Shown here: one piece after another, positions 48,501 through 60,288 of the stretch
Layout: the number at the start of each line of letters is the position of its first letter
Position numbering within the stretch: position 1 is the first letter of the stretch
Origin: Gymnorhina tibicen
Taxonomy: Eukaryota > Chordata > Aves > Passeriformes > Artamidae
NCBI GenBank assembly: GCA_013399875.1
Contig: VXAZ01002491.1
Span: 310,001 to 374,000 of the forward strand
Direction: 5' to 3'
Length of the DNA: 64,000 nt
Position numbers and translations under genes: made by a program
Notes under the pieces: generated by a model
The model's input: only the letters and a program-made list of their open reading frames with translations
What the model was told of the DNA's origin: nothing
Database searches by the model: none

Positions 48501-50093
48501 AGAACAAAGTATAAAGCTAGTGATGACAAGACACTTGTATACATGAATGAGAATCATCACTGGGCTATGAATATAAAAAATTAAATGCATGTACATCTAC
48601 CTATTTTCTTTCCTACGGATTTCAGATAGGACTAAATACTTTTTCACTCCCCAGCTATTTTAAATATAGATACAAAAATACAAGGACACATTAAAACCTT
48701 AACTCATCAATTAACTCAGAGTTTCAGGTATACTTTTTAAGCATTTTGTCTAAGGTTGGCTTTTATTTCTGTATAACCATGTCCTTGGAAATTCTGCCAG
48801 TATTCTGCAGTATGTAAATACACTATATCAAAATATAATAATATTGTCAATTATTTAAAGAACACATATTTTGGGAGAAATCCCAGTTTTAGTATCAAAC
48901 AGAACAACAGAAATGCAAGTTCACATATATCTTGTAGTAGCATCGTTCATCCTCCTTTGCCCAGCTATAGAAACGCCAGAAAGTAGCACTGCTCTGCTTC
49001 ACTGTTTCCATGAGGGCAGTAGCTCAGCAGTTGTCAGGAGGCCATTCACAATGTGGTAATGAGGTCAGAATCTAACCGTGAGATAGATGCCTGTCATTTA
49101 AATATTGCCTGTTTTAAAGGAAGGCATTTCAAAGGAAAGAATTTGTATAGATGCCTTGTTTCTAAGTAAACTGACCAAAGAGTTATGCAGGTAGACCAAA
49201 AACTTCCAATAGATTTCCATGAAGACATCAATCAAAACACTCTCAGAGCCACAGAGGTTTTTGTAAACAGTTACAGCCCCACTGCCAGACAACACACTGA
49301 ACAGAGACATCTCAGGCTTAAATGCAGAAGGACAGGAAGAGAAATAAATCCAGCGCCTCAATTTTTTATAAATACTCTCTTTAATTTTCAGACCAGTCCA
49401 AGCTCATGTAAACAACCAGATGACTTACAGATACTCCTTGTTAGATGGACAAGGGGCTTAAGTGTACCACTGATATAATATGTAGCCAGTGAATTTCCAG
49501 ACACAGGACTTACATCTACTTTAGCAAATAGTAGAGCTAAGGACCCAGTATCTACAGTAACCCATAGACCAGAAGGTGACAGGCAGCTAGATTACACCAG
49601 GTGTGCTACTGCAGAGCAGCTTCCAGGTTAACTTTATCCAAAACCAACCCAAGCTATTTCAGGCTATGAACCATAGTACAGAAATTTGCATTTTTTATCA
49701 AAATCAAACAGGAAAATAATCTTTGACTTGGAGAGATCCCATATGGTGCAGTGAGAGCTGGCCAGCCATTTTATCCTAGAGAGAAAGGTTTTCAGTAGCC
49801 ACAGCTATGGCAACACAACCTTCAACAAGTATGTAGTACAAAGGATATTGAAAAAATGGGTCTAAGACAGGATACATTAAATCAGGCATTAAATCAGGAT
49901 GATGCTTTAGATGTTAAGAAATTCACAGATTATACAGTTTATGTGGAATCAGGTTCAGTCAATGATGCTAGAGAAACCAGAGCAGGGCGCAATGCAGTAA
50001 TTAACTAGTTGCCCAAACACTAATGAAAAGCAAATTGTTGGCCTGAATTAGGGTACGAAGGGCTTGAAGAGCCTGGTGGTTTTTTGCTGAGTC
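39595..50093. other. KL intron 1 sequence, nothing recognised
   Basis: About 10.5 kb with an A-rich + strand, especially 41.7-45.3 kb. Several open frames of 60-100 codons have no recognisable motif or splice context. It may include old, unrecognisable transposon sequence. Confidence 0.5.
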
Positions 50094-50146
50094 AAAGAGA
50101 GGAAGGCAGGGAGGGAGTAAGAAAGGCAGGAAGGAAGGAGGGGAGT
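50094..50146 (+). repeat. Homopurine GGAA/GGAG tract
   Basis: About 50 bases almost wholly of G and A (AAAGAGAGGAAGGCAGGGAG and following), with GGAA clusters. It is pyrimidine-rich on the KL sense strand. Confidence 0.75.
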
Positions 50147-50535
50147 AACTTGAAGAGATTGCATCGCATTAACTGAACTTTTCACTGGAAGCTCTTTTAT
50201 ACATGAACGCTTTTAGAGAAGAGCTAAGATATTCTGCAGGAGACACATACACAAGTTCTTACTACCTTACTGGAAGGAAAAAGAATCTCTGTAGAAATAA
50301 GCACCTGGAAAAAAAGCAAGGCTCCCTCTGTAGCAGTCAAAACCCACTTTCCTCATACTACTGAGATGGAAGAAAGCAGAAATGTTGGAAAGAAATACTG
50401 AAGAAACATCAGGGATTTTATGTACATACTTTGAAACATAAAATAATTCAAGAGTATTAGGATACGATTTATAGTCAAGTACATTAGATGCGTTAGATGT
50501 TTATTATCAAATGAGCGCCACTGGACATATTTGGT

Positions 50536-50606
50536 GTGTATATATATATATATATACTTTTTAGATATATATATGTATGTATACACACTTTTTAGATATA
50601 TATATA
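50536..50606. repeat. Compound TA microsatellite with duplicated unit
   Basis: A (TA)n run is followed by ACTTTTTAGATATATATAT. After a TGTATGTATACAC spacer, nearly the same ACTTTTTAGATATATATATA block occurs again, suggesting a local duplication about 35-37 bases apart. Confidence 0.85.
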
Positions 50607-53516
50607 AAGGTTATTGCTATCCTGAGAGTACTGCCTCCACAATCCCTCCTTTCAAGGATAACCTTGTGCTGGAAAGTAGAGGCCTTTCACAAGCCTGATT
50701 TACTGCAGGAGTTAGTCCAGGTTAGATCAGGAGTTAGTCCTGTTAATTGTCAACCTTCCTAAGTTCCTACAAGATGGTATTTTCATTTTGGACCCAACAA
50801 TGGATGTCACACAAAAGTATGAAACATTCTGAGTAAAACACTGCAAATGCTTTGTTAAATGAGACAGTAAAGAGGTGATGAGATATTACCGTGTTAGAAA
50901 ATTTCAGACTTGAAGGGAATTTTAACAGAAACACAAAAAAAATCTTACTGAAAAAGAAAGTCATTACCATATTTATGATCCTGTGTCCACTATCTGACAG
51001 GGATTAGAAAAACTGGATCATAAAATTAGGAAGAGCCTCAAGGGTATCAGATTCAATCCAGTGCTTCTATGGGCAAATACCTAGGAGACACAATCCTATT
51101 TATAACCTGATCCAGATTCACTCTAACATAGGCTAGGTATTTTGTTCATACTACTCCCTCTGGAAGATGACTACAGAATCACACTTCACAGATGGTTTTC
51201 TTTTTCCCCTGACTTTCAGGATAAATTTATTCATGCTCAGTCCAAATACTTTTGTTCTTGCATCAAAACTTTCCCTGCACTTAGTTATTTTCCTTCACTT
51301 ATTTTTACCACTGATCTCTTTATAGATAAGAAGTATATCCTCTCCTAGTGTTGTTGCTCAGGCAAACAACCCATGTGCTGGTAAGGTAATTCCTCATCTC
51401 TGCTGGAAAAATCACCTGATACAGACTAGGAACAAATGTGTCTTTGTCACAGTTGGATTATATTCACATCTGATGGTCATGCTGTGATCAGCAAGTTCTC
51501 ATCTTATGGAAAAAAATCTGAGTGTTTCTGTTCCATCTGTTTATTATTTTGATTATCCTTTGCACTGGCATGGTTTCCTCAAGTTTAGCTCATGCTCTAA
51601 GTAGTGCAATCCTAGCCTATGCCAAGGCATGGGAGTTAAAATACATTAAGAAGTTCAGCTGTGAACTGCCCTCTGAGACTGATGCTTCTACTTTCACTGC
51701 AACTCACTATGGTATTTGCTTTAGCAATTTCCTAGCTACTGCTGAAAATTCTCATCCTTCTCCACTGAAACTCTCCATGTGCCACCACTTCAAGGGTCTT
51801 ACTGAAAATACAGATTGATTAAGTTTATCATATTTTCTTTTTCTGGACAATCAGTTATCACAGAAAGCTATCAGATGGGCCTGGCTTGACTTTGATACTG
51901 TGAATTCATAGCATTTTGTGTTCATTGCACCTGCAGTTCTCAACATTTATCTAACCCTCACCCTCATTAACACTTCCTGTCTATGAATCTCAGTGCTCAA
52001 TGTGATCACCTTTCTTGATAGATCTGACAAAAAACATTTTGGAAGTACAATTTTTTTTAACTCTCTTTTTCCCCACTACCTGATGGCTGTATGTCTTTCC
52101 TTGTGCTACTTTTTCTAAGGTGACTGCAAGATACATGTATTTTGTTTTAAAATAATGAGGTTTTATTTATTTTTAAGACTGAATGGGCATTTTTAAATTT
52201 TCTGCTTATCATAGCCAGTAAATACGTATTGCATTACTTAAATTGACATGGGGTTCAATAAGTTCCTTGGAGAAAACAATGCAGCCCCTAAAGGAAAGAG
52301 ACATCTTTTGTTTCCAGACAGAAGGAGACTGTGGCAACTAGTATGTTTACATTTGCATATCAGTTCCAACTAGTGGTAAAAAGACTGTGTTATTTTTAAG
52401 TTTCTTTTTTTTTTTATGTTTTAAACAATATTTTACAAGGACTGCTCTCTTTAAATTTTTGAAAAAAGCATGAAATGCCTTCAACATACTCCAGCAGCCA
52501 CACTGGGTCAGCAGCAGCTGACTGGGAAAAAGGAATGAAGAGCCACAGGATGGGGCTGCTCAATGACATTGAACAAGGGACACCATGGCTACTTGCCTGC
52601 TCTGGCTTTACAGGACGAGTAGCAGGTGCTACTGACCACCCTTGCAGGGGGGAACATCAGCTGCTTTCCTGGGCCAGAAGACTCAGCTCCCTGCCCAGGA
52701 AAACCAGGGGAGAGTATGTGATACAGGTCTTCCCCACAGACACGCAGAAAATACCTGGAATAGGGGAGACTCAGGCAAAATTTGCCTTTGATCCAGACCA
52801 TATGTCAGAGCTCACCCTCTGAGAAGTCACAGGAACACAAAGCACCTCAAACCAATTTTTGAACTAGCCCCTCAGTACTTCCCTCCTCTGTCATATACCG
52901 AACCTCTCCACACTCTAATTAGACTAAGGGTAAAAGTCTGTCTACAAAAAGTCTGAGTGGGCTTGAGTTTGTCATCACAGGTTTACCTATACCCCACAGA
53001 CAGAAATGGGACAATTACTGTATTTTTTGTCATAGAACAAGAGATACCATGCTCACTGCTCTCCATTACCTGGAAAAGGAACCTAGGACAGCAAGTTCAA
53101 ATGTAGGTTTCTCTGGTGAACACATCCTAAAATTAGCTCGAGTGCGATTGCTGTCCCCTGAATTTACTTCCACAATCTTCAAGGGAGATGGCTCTACTGC
53201 ATCTTATAGCAAAGCCCATGCATTGCACTCCTCCCTCTCCACCCAGCCATCACAAGCCCTCACACAGCGCCGCTGCATAACCCTGGAGCTCCTGGCCCAC
53301 CACTTCACATTATGTAGCCCTACGCCAAAGGATTGCAGGCAGCCAAGGACAACTTAGTCTGTGTCTTTACTTGCTAGTTGTGGTGCAGAGCCAAAGTACA
53401 TACAGCTCCACCCCTGGTCAGCCCAGTGGACAGCTGCCTCAGAGCTGGAGAACAAGTCCTAGCTGCTCTTCTCTCTGGGATCACTGGGAATGCTGCCAAA
53501 CCACTTTAAAAGAAGT

Positions 53517-53547
53517 ATCTTTACGCTAAACAACATCTTTACGCTAA
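53517..53547 (+). repeat. 13-bp direct repeat, period 18
   Basis: ATCTTTACGCTAA occurs at 53517-53529 and 53535-53547, separated by ACAAC. Confidence 0.85.
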
Positions 53548-55209
53548 TGGTTACTGGAAAGCCAGCTATTGCAAGGCCAAGCAGATGCCAAACTGTGTCT
53601 CGGAGCTGATGCAAACACTGCCTGGAAGATCAGCACAATGATGACGCTTCTATACTGTGGGACAGGAGTAATTTTCCATACTACAGCCTCACTCAAAGGA
53701 GCACAATGTCCTGCTGCTGACAGCTGTACCTGGGTGCGGACGTGAACTCTGGGTACTTTAGCATTGTTTTTTCAGCTGTTGGGGAAGTACCATTTGCTAT
53801 TGATAATCTTTGCAGGTTGAAGACTGTCCCAGCTGTACCCACGAATTATTTCCATGCAGTACAGGATACGCAAAGATGAGAGCGGAGACTCTGCAGGCTC
53901 TAATCTCCACCCAGCTCTCCGATGAACACCATGAAGCCTGCCTTGAGATGGTGGCCAACTAACACCAAAACAGATTATTCTGTATGGGCCACATCCAGCC
54001 TCGGTTAGGCAGACTGGTTTTCCTTGCACGTTCTCCTGTGTCCTCAATCTGGATGAGACAAGCTGATAAAAAAATTACTTGCATATCTCCCAGACTTTTC
54101 TTCAGTTAAACCATCCATTTCACAGTCAACAAAACAAAACAAAAGACAGTTTTCTCACTTAGAACACATATTTAGCATGTTATGCTACAGTTGCAATAAT
54201 GTACATTTTTTCCAGCTTTTACATCAGCAGTGTCATTCCACCAGTGCAGAACTGCAGTGGTTTCATTGGCCACACTCCAGAATGACACCCACTGCCTATA
54301 TGTCTTCTCTATATATTCTAGTCTTTGAAGATTTTGAGACAAAAAACTGATGGTCTGGGCTGGTGCTTCCAAAACTCCTCTGCATAGCTACTGCACAAAA
54401 CAATAGTGAATTAATTAGGGGCGGGATCGATAATTAATCTTACCAGAAATATAATGTGAGGACTGAGAACATACTATTTTCTTACACTTGTAGGAGAATA
54501 ATAATAGAATATAAGAGTCACACTACAATGGGTGTCCAACCCATCTCATTATCATGGAAGCAGTTCCAGGATAAGGTGCTTCAGAGAAAAATCTTCAGCT
54601 GCTTGCACCAGTCACTCAAAAACCTGGAACTGCTTTATTATGTAACAAAAAAACTGAGTCTGCCTGGCAGCTTGTCATTGCTACTGTTTCTATTTTATGT
54701 CCAATGTCAGTGTCTGTGTCTGAGCAAGCCTCCCTCTCTGACAGTTAACAGTTTATTTTGGTAAATTACTCTACGTATTTCACATACCAATTAACTCCCT
54801 TGTCTGTGTATACCTGCCACTGTAATTTTTTGCCCCTAGACACTTAAATAGCTCACTCAGGCATTTCTATGTGATCTTGGATCTACTAAATGCTAGTGCC
54901 CCACAAGTCTTTCCAAACCCTCCAGGTCCTTTCCCACACTGGGAACATGCTGCTCCAATGTATATTTGACCCTTTCTTATTGCTCGCTCTCTTTGTAGTT
55001 TGGTCTTCCATACTCACTTCATCCCTAAAAACATATTCCCCAGGAGCATTCACTCAAAGTGAACAGTCCCAAGACAAAAAATTGAAAAGAGACATAGGAA
55101 CCACCAAGCTTAGTGGCCTGCAATATTGTAACAAGCCTCTAGCCCCAAACACTACACAATAATGTCTATTATATGCCCCCTCCTGGACAAGTGAAAACTC
55201 CCTTCATAG

Positions 55210-55660
55210 CACATTCCAGCGCTTAAAGGGGGCCTAGAGGAAAGCTGGAGAGGGACTTTTCACAAGGGCATGTAGTGATTACACAAGGGGGAACGGCTTT
55301 AACCTGAGAGAGGGAAGATTTAGCTTAGATATTCAGAAGAAATTCGAAGGTGGTGAGGCACTGGAACAGGTTGCCCAGAGAAGCTGTGGATGTCCCATTC
55401 CTTAGATCAAGGTCAGGCTGGGCAGGGCTTTGAGCAACCTGATCTAGCAGAAGGTGTCCCTTCCCATGTGTAGAAGTCTAGGAGATAAGCTGTGGACCCT
55501 CTGATTTTTGTCATTCCTTTTCGACCATGAACATCTATGAATCGTGGGTGTTGCCTCCCCCTTGAGGGTGGGATGTCACATCATGGCAGGAAGGTTGGAA
55601 CCAGATAATCTTTACAGTGCCTTCCAACACAAACCATCCCACGATTCTGTTATTCTATGT
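55210..55660 (+). mobile_element. CR1 LINE 3' fragment interrupted by an insertion
   Basis: Recognisable CR1 3' segments run from TAAAGGGGGCCTAGAGG through GGCACTGGAACAGGTTGCCC, AGAGAAGCTGTGGATG and AGCAACCTGATCTAG to the end CGATTCTGTTATTCTATG. It is antisense to KL. An extra 114 bp of non-CR1 sequence splits it after the CCCATG motif (listed separately). A short deletion lies near 55342. Confidence 0.92.
55469..55582. mobile_element. Insertion of unknown origin within a CR1
   Basis: CR1 copies normally read CCCATGGCAGG here. In this copy CCCATG (ending 55468) and ATGGCAGG (from 55583) are separated by 114 bp unlike CR1, and CATG occurs at both junctions (55465-55468, 55582-55585). That could be a 4-bp target duplication or microhomology. 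I saw no clear terminal inverted repeats and recognise no family. Confidence 0.5.
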
Positions 55661-58600
55661 TCGTGGCATTATGAGCCAAAAAGCCAATTCCAAGATATTT
55701 AACACAAAAAAAACATGCCAAACACTCCAGATGTCATAGTGAGCCACAGGAATAAACCAGAAAAAGCAAAGATATAATCACAATCCCTTGCAACAGAAGG
55801 CAAATTATTTAGGTAAAATGCCTTAGTGATTCTGGGAGCCTGGCCATGGCATAGAGAAAGGGAAAGAAAGAGGCCTAACAAAAAAACATCACTATTCCTT
55901 GACAATTTAAATTCTTTCCTGACCACAAGTCAAGAGCCCACAAAACCAGCTCTCACAGGCCAGCATTAGTATCTAATCCAGACCAATGCTCAACCCCCTC
56001 TGGTTTTTACAAACCTATTCCAAATTACCAGTAACACAGGAAGCATTACTCTCCAGAAAAGTCCAGCTTGGGTAAAGTGAGATCTGACTGGTGTGGTTTA
56101 GGGTTCTCGCCTTTCATGGCTTACTGTTACAATGCTCTTGCTATAACCATTTCACTACCAAACAATTTTGAAGTGGTCTCTAATTCATTACCCTAAGCTG
56201 AGCTATGGAAAAAGGCTCTTTCTGAACTTCCCTGTGCTACAGTTTACAGTTTCTAATACTCAGAATCAGAATGACTGTGCCAGTTTGATGCTGCTTTTAT
56301 TAGAATTTTCCCCCTTTTAAGCAACTGCCTCCTTCAAGTACCACTTTTCTTTTTACCAGAAATAGGAAAGAGGAGCTGGATAAATGACTGAATAATTACA
56401 GTTTCACACAAAAGTGACACAAGCAGCCCAGCTACAAATATGAGACACAGAATAACCTCTACACTGCAAGAATTCTGTCCTGACAGCTCCATTTTATTTC
56501 TTTCATCAAAGAATAAAAAGCATCAATCTGCAGCTTCAATAAGTCAGTCATATTGCAGCAGGTTAAACAGCAATTTCACAAGGGTAAACTGACCCAATTT
56601 GAAGCAGTGGGCATTCATCCAGTGAAAGAATACGGAAGGCAGAGTGTGAAATGACTGACAGACTCACTACATCAAAATGAAATTTTCCAGTATCATATTA
56701 AAATAGAAAATCAAGATTTCTACAGCAAAATAAAATGATTGCTATTTATTTCCCCTAGTTCTCAAGTTTTTCTGGAAAACTGAAGTCTCTCAAATATTTT
56801 CATTTCAATGAATCAGCACATTCCAGTTTCAAAGGTTTTAGATCTTTCTGACTTGCTCTAATGACATTTTATTACTTTGCGAATTTAGGAGGTATTAGGA
56901 AGATTAGAAAGAGCTAGCTGACATGACAGGGGGGTATGAAGAAAAAGGGGGTTTTTTTTTCCCCATCAAGCATATAATTAAGATGCAAAACTGCAGCTGA
57001 ATCATATTCCCACAGCTCTGTTCCCTGCCCTGTGTGATATACCCCAATACTCTCTTCTCTAAATACAAGACACATATTCATAGCTGGCAAGGGAAATAGG
57101 ATGATAAACTGAGTTCAAGAGAGGAACTGAGTTATTTCCAAGGTCTTACATTTCATACTCAGAGATGCTGCTTGAATATGGGAATGTACATTTTCCTCAA
57201 GATAAGAGGAATACATCTGTTCAATTTGCTAATTTACTTAACTGCTTGAAAGTGACAGGGCTCCCTAAAAAGCTAAAGGGAAAATCAATTTTTACTAATT
57301 TTCCTTAAGCTCCTTTGAGAAACCCAGACCTAATGTATCATCCCTCCTTTCTTCAGCAAGCTACTCACGGTGACCCACACTCCCAGTGCTGGTGGCAACG
57401 TGGGAACAGCAAGTGGACACCATAAGCCAAGACAGACTTTGAATTAGGCCCCATCCTTGTGAAGCATGGTCTGTAATTTCCTTCAATCACTAGTCAGCTT
57501 CCTCAAAATAATTCATATGAAATTTATAGAAGAAAATGAAACAGGGAACAACTCATCCTTGAGGACTCCGGGCCATCTCATTTCATGCTGAGTTTAATTT
57601 TTAATGCTAAATACACACATGAAACTGTAGTATTGCCTCACAAACCCAGCTCCTGCATTCCCACTCTTGGCCAGTCACCCCCGCATCTCACCAGATCCTC
57701 ATGCATTATCTGTTTTCCCAATACTCCTCCCTCCTATCACCCCATGTTTTGTTACAACTCTTTCTGGCCTGGATTTTGCCTCCTGAGGGTATACATAACT
57801 GATGATGGTGATGGACGTTCTGTTGTGGTGGTCGTTCTGCCTGCAAGCATCATTTGTACCCAAGTTAACACTGTACTGTGCCAGGAAAAGAAATGAGGAA
57901 TTAAATAAGTGTAATACAAAGAGCATGTCATCACTGTACAGCCAGGTGTCAGCTGAAATTTCTTTTCAACCATAAGGTCAGATTTGTTCAACTGATTTTT
58001 AAGCAATATGTTATTAATTACAAAATAAATTTTTTAAAAAATCACTGAGCTGACAATGCAATATTTTCCCAACCTACTTTCTCACAAGAAAAGACATGCT
58101 GCATAATTCTACCATTTCCATATATATATAAGGAACTGAGTAATTAATCAGTAACTATATTCAACAGTTCCATGCCTGCAGCAAAAAAATTATTTCATTT
58201 CTTAAAATGCTGGAAGTTAAACAAACAAATTGAGTAAACTTTGCCCTCAGCTCTGAAAAACAACTGATCCGGTGGAGCTACTACATATTCAAGAGAACAA
58301 GAAAAAAGTTGACTGAGAAAAGGCATTGGAAAATCACTGTGAACTCTTACCAGAACGTGTGACCAGCAGCTACAAGTCTGTCCGCTTTCCCCACCCAACC
58401 ATCTGCAGTCTTTTCTATGAGCAGGATCAAAATAGATGCTACTGTCTTCCCAACTGTAAAGCAAGTATCTTATAAAATATAATCCCAGTGGTACCAACAT
58501 TTTCCAGCCCTTAGTATGAGCATTAAACTGATAAACCTACAAAAGGATTCCTGGGTTGATCTTTGGACTCACAAAACTGCAAAGCATTTCCATAGGATAG

Positions 58601-60158
58601 TCTCTCCCAGCCAATTTTGAACCATTCAGCTGTCTTTAGAGGTGTGACTAAAAACAAAAATCAAATCTCAGCTGTCAGCATGAGAGCTAATGTGCAAGTA
58701 ACAAAATGATCATGTGCAGATTGAAGTGACAGTCCCCTGGCAATGTGCATGGCCCCCTGTCAGCTCCCCCCATTGCTGAAGAATGTGATGCAGGGTGTCT
58801 TGCAGTACTCCCCAGCCTTTCAGCCCCTCAGGCTGGCCAGATCCTGAGATGTGCAAAAGCCCCTGAGCCTTAGATCATGCAGATGTTAGAGATCCAGCTG
58901 TTGGGTGGCACTAGAACCACCTGTGAGCCCAGTCCCTTGGTTCCAATACCAACTGTTGTAAACAGCATCTGTGAAGATTTCAGTAACTGGGAGAATTTAG
59001 AATATGGGTTGGGGGTTTTTCAGAATCAAAACAAAACTAAGCTTTAAACTTTTGCAATTCTTCATAATGCAGAAGTCGACCTCTTCTCAAACTAAACATA
59101 CATAGAGATGAAGCAAAACAAATGGGCTTCAATGTGGCCAAATCCAGATATCCTTAAAATGCTTTTTCTTACTCTGTGCATCTCAAAGGACCCTCCCTGA
59201 CAAATCTCCAGGGAGACACACCACAAACTTAACAGGCCAGACTTCTTATGAGTGTTTTGTGCTCTCAGATTAGAGCTGAAGTTACAGCAAGCCAGAAGTT
59301 GCCATCACTGATAGACTAAACAAACTGTTCACTGTTAATATAGACTGTATCTTGTTTTCTTCATTGAATGATGTTCTCAGATTTAGACCATGCCTTATAT
59401 CATTCTGTTATGAATTTGCGAGCAAAGAGAAGATTTCACATTTACTCGTACTGTCACCTCCATCAAGTTTATTTTCCCAAAATGCTCTAGCTGTCTTAAA
59501 AGATTTTTCTTCCTACCATTAACACTGAAAGGCCATTCCAGCAGCTCTTTCTTCCAAAGCTATCCATGACTTCTAAGAGTCAATCTAACTGTACTGATAT
59601 CCTTTTGCGTGTGTATGCATATGGTCTTTTAACGCTGAATTTTCTTCCTGTCATTGATATTTATGTCCAGGGGTATTTACAGAGAGCATCAGTATGAGTC
59701 TAATTCCTTCCCTTCCTTGGTATCATTTGTCTTCTACTCATCCCATTTTATCAAAGGCTCCAGTCCCTTGCATTGGCCAATATCACTTTCTCCTTTTGTA
59801 CTTAAGTTATTCTTCCTTCTTGACAACTCACCTTCTCTTTCTGCTGACACATTTTCTCTCATGTGAATTTAGCTGTTCTCCAGAAGCCAGTCTCTTCTTT
59901 CATGGTCATATTCAATGAGTCACTTTCTCCTTCAGAGATCTGTCCAATCTTCATTTCAGTAATTTCCTAAGGATCCTGAGATGTTGTCTACAACCATATT
60001 CTTCTGTTCCATTCTTCTGATTTAATCTAAAATCAACATTCACTGTTTTGACTGTGATCTTTTTCTATATGCTTTGGCAGAAAAATATTCAAGCATGAGT
60101 AAGTTTTATTTAATACTTAAAACTGGTAACACACATCCTATAATTGCTAAAACCTGTC
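55661..60158. other. KL intron 1 sequence, nothing recognised
   Basis: Contains short T/C (about 56951-56964) and TA (58120-58130) runs. No gene or clear interspersed repeat was seen. Confidence 0.55.
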
Positions 60159-60288
60159 ATAGAATCACAGAATATCTTAGGTTGGAAGAGACCTTAAAAG
60201 TCATCTAGTTCCAACCCCACTGCCGTGGGCAGGAGGGACACCTTCCACTAGACCAGGTTGCTCAAAGCCCCATTTAACCTGGCCTCAT
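60159..60288 (-). mobile_element. CR1 LINE 3'-end fragment
   Basis: Starts ATAGAATCACAGAATATCTT and continues GGTTGGAAGAGACCTTAAAA, TCATCTAGTTCCAACCCC and AGACCAGGTTGCTCAAAGCC. This is the reverse complement of a CR1 3' end of about 130 bp, in KL sense orientation. The match is closer than the 19.9-kb copy, so it is probably younger. Confidence 0.93.

Noticed and set aside
51010..51500. Possible ancient LINE similarity
   Set aside because: The resemblance to old antisense LINE sequences was too vague to support without a repeat library search.
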